Assembly (NCBI GenBank): GCA_964421355.1
Contig: CAYQWX010000023.1
Span: 1-25,159 of the forward strand
Source of the DNA: JALTDM01 sp964421355
Lineage (GTDB): Bacteria > Bacteroidota > Bacteroidia > Bacteroidales > JALTDM01
Length of the DNA stretch: 25,159 nt
Reading direction: 5' to 3'
This document shows, one piece after another, positions 18,264 through 25,159 of the stretch. Numbering within the stretch: position 1 is the first letter of the stretch; every line of letters begins with the position of its first letter. A model generated the notes under the pieces. That model made no database searches and had not been told where the DNA came from. It saw nothing but the letters and a program-made list of their open reading frames with translations. The translations under genes and the position numbers were made by a program.

Positions 18264-18707
18264 TTAATAAGGATTATACACATGCACCTTTTCGCCGTCA
18301 AAATCTGCCTTATACTGTTTTAATGGTAAAGTTGCAGGAGATTTTAACACACTACCATCATTTAATGAAAATTCGGAATGACAATGAGGACATACTAACT
18401 TCTGATTGGTAGTAGTATCTATTTCTACTTGACATCTATCATCTGGTTTATAACTACAACAACGGTCAAAAGCTACAAAAGCAGCAACACTTTGACGATA
18501 AATCACGATACCTGCCACTCCTCCTTTTACATAAACATAATTACCAACGGACTGGAGGTTAAAAAATTGTGGGTCATTAATATTTACATAAAAATCTACA
18601 TAAACTTCAGGTATTCTTCCGTTATTATCCTTGTGACAACCTACAATAAAATAAGCAACCACCAGAAACAAAAAAAAGCGTTTATTGAAAAACATTTTTG
18701 ATAACAT
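18264..18707 (-). CDS. Rieske-like lipoprotein with altered metal-ligand motifs
   Basis: 147 aa. The signal peptide ends in the lipobox FIVGC (C24), so it should be lipid-anchored. The C-terminal 70 residues resemble a Rieske fold: AAFVAFDRCCSY where motif I (CxH) is expected, CPHCHSEF where motif II (CPCHGSxF) is expected, then LNDGSVLKSPATLPLKQY and a final strand VHVYNPY. Motif I has no histidine, and motif II carries an extra residue, so the classical two-Cys, two-His set is not intact. C83, C84, C92, C106 and C109 could form a different site. It is 12 bp upstream of porZ on the same strand and probably cotranscribed. ATG at 18707; an alternative ATG four codons in (Met5) is equally compatible with the signal peptide. 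Function unknown; a redox role is only a possibility. Confidence 0.75.
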   Translation of the reverse strand: MLSKMFFNKRFFLFLVVAYFIVGCHKDNNGRIPEVYVDFYVNINDPQFFNLQSVGNYVYVKGGVAGIVIYRQSVAAFVAFDRCCSYKPDDRCQVEIDTTTNQKLVCPHCHSEFSLNDGSVLKSPATLPLKQYKADFDGEKVHVYNPY

Positions 18708-18762
18708 AACAAATGATTTAACTTATATGAGAAATTCCAAAAATTAACTAAGTTTTTATTTT

Positions 18763-18770
18763 TATCTTTG
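18763..18770 (+). promoter_or_regulatory. Putative -7 box of the lysine-rich protein gene
   Basis: TATCTTTG (TAnnTTTG) 46 nt upstream of the ATG at 18817, in the 109-bp divergent gap between the lipoprotein and the lysine-rich protein. The opposite strand has only an imperfect relative with one extra base, TTAATTTTTGG, for the lipoprotein gene. Confidence 0.45.
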
Positions 18771-18816
18771 CATAGTTTTATACAAGATACAAATATAACA
18801 ATTAATTTTAAGTTAC

Positions 18817-19242
18817 ATGAAACAGAAAAATTTTAAGAAATTCTTCATATATACATTTTTAGTTTTACTAACAACTATTTCTTATTCACAAGGAACAAAA
18901 TATTCTATAGATGAACACCCTCCCAAAAAAAGAACACACCTTATATCTATAATAAAAATATTCCATCCGGATAAAGCAGCAAAAGCCGCAAGAAAAGCAA
19001 AGAAAAAAGACGATAAGAAAAAAAGAAAAGCGGAAAAAGAATATCAAAAAGCTAAAAAAAAGTATTGGAAACATTATAACAAAGACAAAGATGTAGAACA
19101 AAGCGGAGGCAAAGTAGTATATAAAAGAATGAAAAAACATTTGAAAAAAACTAAACGAATATTGAAAAACAAACCTCCCGACCCATGGTATAAACGCATA
19201 TTCCATAAAAGAAAAATAAGAACATCAAAAGATAAAAAATAA
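18817..19242 (+). CDS. Small, highly basic exported protein of unknown function
   Basis: 141 aa. The signal peptide is MKQKNFKKFFIYTFLVLLTTISYSQ. The roughly 116-residue mature part contains 37 Lys and 8 Arg against about 12 acidic residues. Its middle (about 47-90) is a KA/KK-rich helix-like stretch (AAKAARKAKKKDDKKKRK, AEKEYQKAKKKYWK). Less repetitive, possibly conserved ends are GTKYSIDEHPPKKRTHL and GGKVVYKRMKKHLKKTKR, then PPDPWYKRIFHKRK. I do not recognise the family. It is the only + strand gene between 2.1 and 25.2 kb. It diverges from the lipoprotein-porZ unit and has its own terminator. The composition suggests contact with a polyanion such as LPS or nucleic acid at the envelope, which is inference. 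A reading frame of similar length on the other strand is its shadow. Confidence 0.8.
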   Translation: MKQKNFKKFFIYTFLVLLTTISYSQGTKYSIDEHPPKKRTHLISIIKIFHPDKAAKAARKAKKKDDKKKRKAEKEYQKAKKKYWKHYNKDKDVEQSGGKVVYKRMKKHLKKTKRILKNKPPDPWYKRIFHKRKIRTSKDKK

Positions 19243-19243
19243 A

Positions 19244-19274
19244 AAACCTTGCTCTTTATGAAAGGGCAAGGTTT
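19244..19274. terminator. Bidirectional hairpin terminator between convergent genes
   Basis: AAACCTTGC (19244-19252) pairs exactly with GCAAGGTTT (19266-19274), and the inner TCTTT/AAAGG pairs with one G-T, giving a 14-bp stem and a 3-nt loop. It is 2 bp after the stop of the lysine-rich gene, with an A run before it, which is a T run on the minus strand. It also lies 26 bp past the stop of the giant protein gene, so it can serve both. Confidence 0.8.
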
Positions 19275-19299
19275 ATATATAAGTTTCCTTTCTAAAAAA

Positions 19300-22200
19300 T
19301 TATTTCTTTACAAACTTTTTCACTATTGTTTGCTTATTTTTATTTACAACTTTCACAAAATAAGTCCCTTTCGGCAATACACTTATATCTATCGGTTTTT
19401 CAATCCACTTATCAAAACTCATATATGTTTTCCCATCAGTAGAAACAATTTCTATCTTTTTAATATTATTCATCACATTACTACTTGCATTAAGTTTCAG
19501 ATAAGAATGTGTAGGATTCGGATAAACTGAAATAAACGACTGAGTGTTTATTTCATTCACATCGTTTATTACAGAAATATCAATAGATGCAAGACTTTCT
19601 CCACATACTTGATTTTGTGCATGTAATACTACATGATAATCACCAACTTGATGATATGAATGCCATGGATTAGTTTCTGTAGAAATAGAACCGTCGCCAA
19701 AATCCCACAGATAACTATCTGCATTTATTGAATTATTATTAAAAACTACCAAAGTATCGGGCAAAGTTAAATTTTGTGGTGATGCAGTAAACATAGCTTG
19801 AGGAGCAGCCACCACATGTATATAAGCATTATGAGTAAGAGCAAAATTAGTTCCCGAAGAATTATATGCAATAAGAGTTACATCATAATCACCCGGTTGG
19901 GTATATACCACATAAGGATTTTCCAGATTGGAAGAAGAAGGATTACCTCCTTGGAAAAGCCATGTATAACTATCGGCATACAAAGTGTTATTGTAAAAAT
20001 GCACTGTATCGCCCACACACACTTCTGTCCTGTCCGCCTCAAAAGCCAACACAGGATCTAATTTGGCTATCTGTCCATCACTACTTTGAGGAGTAGAATA
20101 TAATCCTGCACCATTTTGTGCCTTTACTGTTACATAATAAGTTACATTATTTTGTAATGCAACAAATCCCGAAGCCGTAACAAATGTATCCGTGCCTACC
20201 GACAACCAATCTTGCACATCCGTTCCTTCGGGAGAAGTACCTATTGCAAACCAATAATTTGAAATATCCGAATTTGTATCTGCCGAAGAACTCCAATTTG
20301 CAGAAATATTATGAGGGTCAAAAGTGGTATCTATATCTGCACCAGTTCCGTCATATACATAACTTACAGGTTGAGGAGGAGTCCAGTCTATCTTTAACTC
20401 ATTTCCTGATAAATCGGAAATATGTTCCATTGCATTTATAACCATTGTTTTAACACGAGCTACAGGCTGACCTCCAATACTTTGAACTTGTATATCTTTA
20501 TTTACATTGTCTCCCACTGTAACCAAAGCACTATTACCTCTTGATTTATAAACCTTTATATCATCGTAATACACTTTTGCATTACCTGTCCTCAATGAAA
20601 TATAATGACCTGCTTGATAAGGAGACGGATCAATCCAACTTGATACTTTTATACCGTTTATATATACAGATAGTTCACCGGATTGAGGATCAAAAAACAC
20701 CTTATAATCATACCATGCTCCGTCAGCAAAATCATACGGGTCATTAGTTACCAAATCATAAGTATTATCGTCATGAACTTTATATATTTGGACCAAATCA
20801 TTATCTAACCTAAACCATATCATGTAAGAATTACCCCTACTATCGGAGCCCCCGTCACTTGCAAAAATATAAATTCCTGCACGTCTATTAGTCCCCGTTC
20901 CTGTCATAGCCATATACCAATGATATAGATAACTATGGGAGTTATCCTGTTCCACATTAGCATAAATATTTTCATTTGATAATGTTTCGTCTATTTGCAC
21001 AAGGTGAGCTGATTCTATATTCCAACTACCTGAAACTATTGTCCATAGAGTATTATCTATTGTATTTTGCTCAAAATTATCATTAAAAAATCCATTACCC
21101 CCATTTCCTACCCATCTATTATTTTCATAATATATAACATCATAAAACTTTTGTTTAAATCCTAACGGAGTATTTGCTACATCAGTAAATGTTTGGGTAT
21201 AATCACCAGTCCTCCACACATCGGAAGAATCACTTGATGATAACGGAATTGAGTCACAATCTCCACCATAACTAACCCATGTAGCATACCAACCAGCTTT
21301 GTTTGTTGCACCATCTGAAACAAAACGAAAAGTTAAAGCTCCTCCCGATGATACCACAGTAAAAAATCCTGTTGTTCCCGAAATATATTTTAACAAAGGA
21401 GCAGAAACACTATTACCATCATAAATATAAAGAGTGTCATAATTTGCCTCTATATCGGCATAATGGAAAGTGATGCTTATTTGAGTAGCATTATTAGGTG
21501 TAATAGTTACAGTATAATCAAGACCATCAGAATAATTGGCATTATCTCCACCATCATCAGTAAACACACCGCTACAAGTAGTAATTGTTTGATTTGAAAT
21601 ATTTTGAGTAATAAAATCACTAAAAATAAAACTTGTTGTATCGTTTCCACATACAGACGCTACCGAACAATCGTAATGAGTATTTGCCGCCAATCCTGTA
21701 AAAGTATATTGAACATCATTTACATAATAATATGTCCAATTATTTGTGCCTTGCTCTGCTATTCCAACTACATAGCCGTCGGAAGAAGCCCCCGACCAAC
21801 TAATATTTGCAGTAGATACGGAAACATTATTTACAATTAAATTTGTAGGTACGGGACAACCACCTGCAACAAGTTCTACTGTATCTATATGGGTGCAATT
21901 ATTTGCATCGGTAGTTGTAATAATATATGTTCCTTCTTGCAATCCTGAAGCACTATTGGTAGTAGAAACATTAGGTTGCCATATATAACTATAAGGAGGT
22001 GTACCTCCTGAAGTATTTAATGTAATACTACCATCCGAAGCTCCTGACACAGAAGGATTTGAAACAGATATAGTATTCTGTATAGGAGTTGGTTCCGTTA
22101 CGGTTGCCGATCCAACATAGGTATTCCCATCATTGTCAGTAACAGTTACTTCATAAGTTCCGGCAGACAGACCTGTTGCAGTTTGTGTAGTTTGAGAAGG

Positions 22201-24438
22201 ATTGGTATTCCAAGCATATACAAAAGGTGGTGTTCCATCTGTTGGAGTAACAGTTATACTTCCGTCATTACCACCATTACAAGAAACATTTGTTACTTGA
22301 AAATCTAAACCAACAGGCATTTTTTCCCACTTTACAGCATCAAAAGCTATATCATTATAATCTGTTCCCGTAGAATCTCCTAAATAAACATATCCATTTT
22401 GTCCTTGAGAAAAATGAAAGGTCCCAAGAGAAACCCATTGATCAGAGTATGCAGATTGATCTATATGAACTACACTTTCACCATTATCATAATGAACATG
22501 ATACATAGCATTAGTTGCATTTGCATGATTATCAGGAATATATACAGATACTTCATATACACCTGTTTGCGGCAAATTAGGTGTCCATGTAACATAACAC
22601 ACATCAGAAGCATCTGCCATAGTAAGTGTGTACCAACAATGACCGTTATATCCCCCATTATAATCTCTAAAAAATCTCATGTGGGCACCATTCTGTGAAT
22701 TATTCATATAGAAACCATGCTCATAGTAATTATTATCTATAATTGTGTCATTATAAACAGGTTGAGAACTTTCTGCTTTTACTGTCCAAGCAACACCTCC
22801 ATGGCTACCGTCAGGATCTAAATTTTCATAACCGTTATTATATCCCGGCCAATCATAATAAGCATCCGTGCCATAATAATTAAAATACGGTGCAGTATTT
22901 TTATTTCCTGCAGGGTCATTAAATATCAATGTATGTTGCCCTACTACATATCCTCTTGCTAAAATCAAGTGTCCCGAACTTGTTATGTATGCACAAATAG
23001 GATGCACATAACCATTGTCTATTTCAGTAGTAGTATTGGAAAATGTACAAGAACTTGTCCATAACTGATTTGACACAATTTTATGATTTTCAATATATTG
23101 TCGCATTGTACTACTCGGAGAATTGTTTCCATTCCACATATATCCATATCCTCCCCAAGCATCCGTTCCATAAGCATCTTCATAGGTATCATAATAAATT
23201 TCATTAAAATGGTATTTGTCTGCAACATAAGATCCGTAATAACTTGTATGAGGGTCAAACGAATATCCATGATCTACTACCGTAGGCCACTTAGGCAACC
23301 TATTATAAAAAGCTATTGCCATTATAGAAGTAGTAGGAGCACATGAACCCGAACCATTATGCCAACTTGGAGTATCATAACGCTGATGCACATAAGGAAC
23401 ATTAGGTATATGAACAATTGACTTGTTAGATGATGATTTCAAAGAAAATGTTTTATACACTTGTGTTTTAGCAGAATAATTCCACACCACTTGTTCATTA
23501 GCTAAACTATCTGACACTAAAGCCGCTACAAATATCTTCCTGTCATTATAAGCAGAATAATATAATTTCCCCTGATAATAAAATGGAGACATTTCAAAAC
23601 GACTTGAAGTATTTGTTAAATTTTTCACCATTGAAGCATCATATTTTGCCAGAAATAAATCAGAGCCGTAAAAAGTGAGATTACTATCAACATTATGCTG
23701 ATAAACAAAATAGTCATTATCAATCCACTGGGGTTTCCCTCCTTTCCCCAATGAATAAGTATTCCCTGTTTCCAAATCATAAACAAATAAATACCCGTTA
23801 AGTGAATTATACAATATTTTTTTACTATCGGGAGACCACACAGGATAAACACATCCCTTGGGAGTAAAAACATTTTTCACCCCTGTATGCATATCCAATA
23901 TTGCAAGTTCGTCATCATTATTAGAAGTAAATGCCAAATAATTACCATCGGGAGCTAAACTTACCCAATTAGAATAATATCCCAAATCAAAAGTTTTTTC
24001 AGTACCATTTGCATTTACACAGTGTAATACATTACCAATAGAATATATTATCTGCCCATTATTATCCACATCCGGCTGACCACACAATGCTGCAGGAGCA
24101 TGCAGAAAAGAAACTTTACCTGTATTCAAATCTAATGTAGCAGGAGCTTGTTGCAAAGTATTTTTATCAATCCACTTAAAAAATAACTTATTACCTCTTT
24201 TCTTATAATACCTTCCACACCCGGGAGCTTCCGACAAAATCATTAACTTATGAGTAGTTTTGTCCAACAAATACAGTCTATTAGCATAATTATCAGTAAA
24301 AATTAAATTGCCGTTGTAATAATTAAAAGAAGTAAAATATCCATCCGCTTCCATTTTGTAAGTATCCACCTTAGACTGAGAATATCCACTTAATAGCACT
24401 GATAATTGGGCAATGAAAAATAAAATAATAGCTCTCAT
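19300..24438 (-). CDS. Giant T9SS cargo with C39-like cysteine peptidase domain and adhesin-like repeats (1712 aa)
   Basis: Start taken at the ATG at 24438 (signal peptide MRAIILFFIAQLSVLLSGYSQ); an in-frame TTG 54 nt upstream would bury it. Domains by approximate residue: WD40/TolB-like propeller 22-330; C39-like papain-fold peptidase 343-540 with Q352, Cys366 (GSGSCAPTTSIMAI), His490 (SSGHLILARGY) and Asp508 (FNDPAGN); golvesin/xanthan-lyase C-terminal-like 560-706 (ending DAVKWEK); two SprB repeats 710-857 (NGGNDGSITV, GASDGSITL, TPPYSYIW); Fn3 862-945; CUB 953-1060; LamG-like 1110-1300; Fn3 1355-1458; two PKD domains 1462-1623 (SYLWDFGDGS); sorting domain 1634-1712 (VYPNPTHSYLKLN, KGTYFVKVV). 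It is inferred to be secreted by T9SS and displayed as a peptidase or amidase with binding modules. Substrate unknown. No maturation partner is adjacent. Confidence 0.9.
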   Translation of the reverse strand: MRAIILFFIAQLSVLLSGYSQSKVDTYKMEADGYFTSFNYYNGNLIFTDNYANRLYLLDKTTHKLMILSEAPGCGRYYKKRGNKLFFKWIDKNTLQQAPATLDLNTGKVSFLHAPAALCGQPDVDNNGQIIYSIGNVLHCVNANGTEKTFDLGYYSNWVSLAPDGNYLAFTSNNDDELAILDMHTGVKNVFTPKGCVYPVWSPDSKKILYNSLNGYLFVYDLETGNTYSLGKGGKPQWIDNDYFVYQHNVDSNLTFYGSDLFLAKYDASMVKNLTNTSSRFEMSPFYYQGKLYYSAYNDRKIFVAALVSDSLANEQVVWNYSAKTQVYKTFSLKSSSNKSIVHIPNVPYVHQRYDTPSWHNGSGSCAPTTSIMAIAFYNRLPKWPTVVDHGYSFDPHTSYYGSYVADKYHFNEIYYDTYEDAYGTDAWGGYGYMWNGNNSPSSTMRQYIENHKIVSNQLWTSSCTFSNTTTEIDNGYVHPICAYITSSGHLILARGYVVGQHTLIFNDPAGNKNTAPYFNYYGTDAYYDWPGYNNGYENLDPDGSHGGVAWTVKAESSQPVYNDTIIDNNYYEHGFYMNNSQNGAHMRFFRDYNGGYNGHCWYTLTMADASDVCYVTWTPNLPQTGVYEVSVYIPDNHANATNAMYHVHYDNGESVVHIDQSAYSDQWVSLGTFHFSQGQNGYVYLGDSTGTDYNDIAFDAVKWEKMPVGLDFQVTNVSCNGGNDGSITVTPTDGTPPFVYAWNTNPSQTTQTATGLSAGTYEVTVTDNDGNTYVGSATVTEPTPIQNTISVSNPSVSGASDGSITLNTSGGTPPYSYIWQPNVSTTNSASGLQEGTYIITTTDANNCTHIDTVELVAGGCPVPTNLIVNNVSVSTANISWSGASSDGYVVGIAEQGTNNWTYYYVNDVQYTFTGLAANTHYDCSVASVCGNDTTSFIFSDFITQNISNQTITTCSGVFTDDGGDNANYSDGLDYTVTITPNNATQISITFHYADIEANYDTLYIYDGNSVSAPLLKYISGTTGFFTVVSSGGALTFRFVSDGATNKAGWYATWVSYGGDCDSIPLSSSDSSDVWRTGDYTQTFTDVANTPLGFKQKFYDVIYYENNRWVGNGGNGFFNDNFEQNTIDNTLWTIVSGSWNIESAHLVQIDETLSNENIYANVEQDNSHSYLYHWYMAMTGTGTNRRAGIYIFASDGGSDSRGNSYMIWFRLDNDLVQIYKVHDDNTYDLVTNDPYDFADGAWYDYKVFFDPQSGELSVYINGIKVSSWIDPSPYQAGHYISLRTGNAKVYYDDIKVYKSRGNSALVTVGDNVNKDIQVQSIGGQPVARVKTMVINAMEHISDLSGNELKIDWTPPQPVSYVYDGTGADIDTTFDPHNISANWSSSADTNSDISNYWFAIGTSPEGTDVQDWLSVGTDTFVTASGFVALQNNVTYYVTVKAQNGAGLYSTPQSSDGQIAKLDPVLAFEADRTEVCVGDTVHFYNNTLYADSYTWLFQGGNPSSSNLENPYVVYTQPGDYDVTLIAYNSSGTNFALTHNAYIHVVAAPQAMFTASPQNLTLPDTLVVFNNNSINADSYLWDFGDGSISTETNPWHSYHQVGDYHVVLHAQNQVCGESLASIDISVINDVNEINTQSFISVYPNPTHSYLKLNASSNVMNNIKKIEIVSTDGKTYMSFDKWIEKPIDISVLPKGTYFVKVVNKNKQTIVKKFVKK

Positions 24439-24458
24439 ATCTTCAATTTTAATTTTTA

Positions 24459-24466
24459 CAAAAATA
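24459..24466 (-). promoter_or_regulatory. Putative promoter -7 box of the giant T9SS cargo gene
   Basis: The minus strand reads TATTTTTG (TAnnTTTG), 20 nt upstream of the ATG at 24438. A TTTTG lies 23 nt further upstream as a loose -33 candidate, slightly far. The box falls within the sequence after the rejected TTG start, which supports the ATG. Confidence 0.5.
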
Positions 24467-24505
24467 CAATAAATAGAACAGTTAAGGAGCAAAAATTGCT
24501 TAATT

Positions 24506-24525
24506 ATTCAATTGGTAGATTCAAC
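24506..24525 (+). repeat. Left terminal inverted repeat of the IS30 remnant
   Basis: ATTCAATTGGTAGATTCAAC matches the reverse complement of 25040-25059 at 17 of 20 positions. It overlaps the end of the transposase reading frame. Confidence 0.75.
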
Positions 24526-24880
24526 TATCAAATGCCACATTTCCGTTTACAAATTTATAAATTTATAAGGTTTTTGAAAACCTAAGTTTTTTCTAGGTCT
24601 TCTATTTATTTTCATCTGTATTTCATTGAGATTCTATGTTTTTTGTCCATCTACAATTGACTTTTAAGGAATGTATTGTTTTAACAATTTATTACAATAT
24701 TCAATTTGTCCTTTTTCCCAAGAACTATATGGATGAGTAAAGTAAACAGTTGCATTAAAAGCCTTTGCTATGATTGGGCGACTTACTTACATTCAAAGCT
24801 TGTGCAATAAAACTTATTGTCTTATTGCAGTCAAGGTATGCTTTTATCTGACACCTTTGTTCTCTAGTTAAATGCTTCAT
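24521..24880 (-). pseudogene. Degraded IS30-family transposase
   Basis: From the ATG at 24880 the frame gives MKHLTREQRCQIKAYLDCNK followed by TISFIAQALNVSKS, the IS30 N-terminal helix-turn-helix, then runs out of phase and stops after 44 codons. In another frame the IS30 C-terminal catalytic block follows at once: KAFNATVYFTHPYSSWEKGQ, then YCNKLLKQYIP, a stop, another stop, and NRRPRKNLGFQKP. A third frame gives the closing FVNGNVAFDS. The central region with the rest of the DDE core is deleted, with the junction near 24779. The gene has a large internal deletion, at least two frameshifts and two in-frame stops, so it cannot make an active enzyme. A TAACTTTG box at 24903-24910 precedes the start. 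Confidence 0.85.
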
Positions 24881-24953
24881 TTTAATATTATTTTTAGTTA
24901 AACAAAGTTAGCATTTACTACAGAGTATGGAAAACTAAAGTTTGCTTTCCTCG

Positions 24954-24998
24954 GTTCTCTTTGCTCCATTTCGCTACGCTTCATTTCGCAAAGAGAAC
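24954..24998. repeat. Perfect 11-bp inverted repeat with 23-nt loop inside the IS remnant
   Basis: GTTCTCTTTGC (24954-24964) and GCAAAGAGAAC (24988-24998) are exact reverse complements. The loop contains CATTTCGCTACGCTTCATTT and is richer in GC than the surroundings. The T tail after it is short (CTTTTAT), so a terminator is possible but not convincing. It sits between direct repeats of GCATTTACTA at 24911-24920 and 25043-25052, which suggests a small nested insertion. Confidence 0.7.
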
Positions 24999-25039
24999 TT
25001 TTATAACCCCAAATAAATACTAATTAAAATAACTTAATT

Positions 25040-25059
25040 GTTGCATTTACTAATTGAAT
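25040..25059 (-). repeat. Right terminal inverted repeat of the IS30 remnant
   Basis: GTTGCATTTACTAATTGAAT on the + strand; its reverse complement matches 24506-24525 at 17 of 20 positions. The first part also resembles the segment at 24907-24920 (GTTAGCATTTACTA). Confidence 0.72.
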
Positions 25060-25159
25060 TTATAATAGACTTTTGTTTACCAATACCCTATAAATTTCAA
25101 TCCTGAGAACAAATACATGTATTTTGAAGGTTCTACCACATATTGCGTTTTATGAGTGA

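Larger units (their letters stand above)
24506..25059 (-). mobile_element. Remnant of an IS30-family insertion sequence
   Basis: Bounded by imperfect terminal inverted repeats at 24506-24525 and 25040-25059 (17 of 20 matched). It contains a degraded IS30-type transposase read on the minus strand, whose stop falls inside the left repeat, as is usual in this family. At 554 bp it is about half the length of an intact IS30 element (about 1.0-1.2 kb), so roughly 600 bp of the transposase core is missing. The stretch 24880-25040 upstream of the transposase start is longer than usual and holds a hairpin between short direct repeats. It separates the giant cargo gene from whatever lies to the right. 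No target duplication could be identified. Confidence 0.8.

Noticed and set aside
18886..19206. 106-aa reading frame on the minus strand, Phe-rich
   Set aside because: It is the antisense shadow of the lysine-rich gene (AAA/AAG codons read as TTT/CTT); it has no promoter of its own, and the + strand frame has a signal peptide and terminator.
22470..23270. Met/Ile-rich reading frames of 60-100 codons on both strands within the giant gene
   Set aside because: They lie wholly inside a continuous, domain-rich frame and have biased, non-protein-like composition.
24439..24492. In-frame TTG start giving the giant protein an 18-residue extension
   Set aside because: The signal peptide begins exactly at the ATG at 24438, and a promoter-like box lies between the two.
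24526..24920. Alternative terminal repeats for the IS (24526-24543 against 24903-24920)
   Set aside because: Only 12 of 18 positions match, against 17 of 20 for the outer pair at 24506-24525 and 25040-25059.
25077..25157. Open frame of 26 codons on the minus strand entering from the right edge and ending in LKFIGYW
   Set aside because: Too short to distinguish from chance; it could be the end of a gene outside the window. I see nothing else in 25060-25159.
1..25159. tRNA, rRNA, CRISPR arrays, riboswitches and prophage or defence genes
   Set aside because: No cloverleaf, regularly spaced repeats, conserved aptamer core, or recognisable nuclease, toxin or phage genes were seen; intergenic gaps are nearly all under 160 bp except the IS remnant.

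Overview
This is a low-GC stretch of a Bacteroidota chromosome. The evidence is four-fold. Two large surface proteins end in type IX secretion (T9SS) C-terminal sorting domains, and a PorZ-type component of the same system is present. Promoter-like TAnnTTTG boxes recur a short way upstream of gene starts, with no clear Shine-Dalgarno sequences. Ribosomal protein L32 is the cysteine-free form. I cannot name a genus.

Layout. (1) 1-2084 (+): the 3' part of a PKD-repeat T9SS cargo gene that enters from outside the window. (2) 2093-8730 (-): a housekeeping block that reads, in transcription order, yceD(DUF177)-rpmF-plsX-fabH-accB-accC, then a strong hairpin terminator, then prfA-pyrF. It links ribosomal protein L32, phospholipid and fatty-acid initiation, and malonyl-CoA supply. 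(3) 8888-12075 (-): a nine-TPR exported protein followed by an OmpA-family envelope protein with TPR, PD40 propeller, carboxypeptidase-regulatory-like and OmpA domains, the domain order of the T9SS protein PorE; a terminator follows. (4) 12146-15836 (-): a tight nucleotide-sugar operon, ugd-uxs-rfbA-rfbC, giving UDP-glucuronate, UDP-xylose and two of the four dTDP-rhamnose steps. (5) 15927-18707 (-): a degenerate Rieske-like lipoprotein and porZ. (6) 18817-19242 (+): a small, very lysine-rich exported protein of unknown function. (7) 19300-24438 (-): a 1712-residue multidomain T9SS cargo with a C39-like cysteine-peptidase domain. (8) 24506-25059: the wreck of an IS30-family insertion sequence, with terminal inverted repeats, a broken transposase and a nested hairpin.

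A plausible theme for 8.9-24.4 kb is surface display. PorZ is known in Porphyromonas to deliver anionic LPS to the T9SS sortase; the adjacent sugar-nucleotide genes could feed such a glycan; the PorE-like protein could tie the machine to peptidoglycan; and the giant protein and the PKD protein are the sort of cargo that ends up on the surface. The individual gene calls are well supported, but the functional link between them is inference from proximity.

Three starts need care. The first gene has no start inside the window, and the TPR and giant proteins start at internal ATG codons rather than at upstream TTG codons, because only the ATG starts place the signal peptide at the N-terminus.
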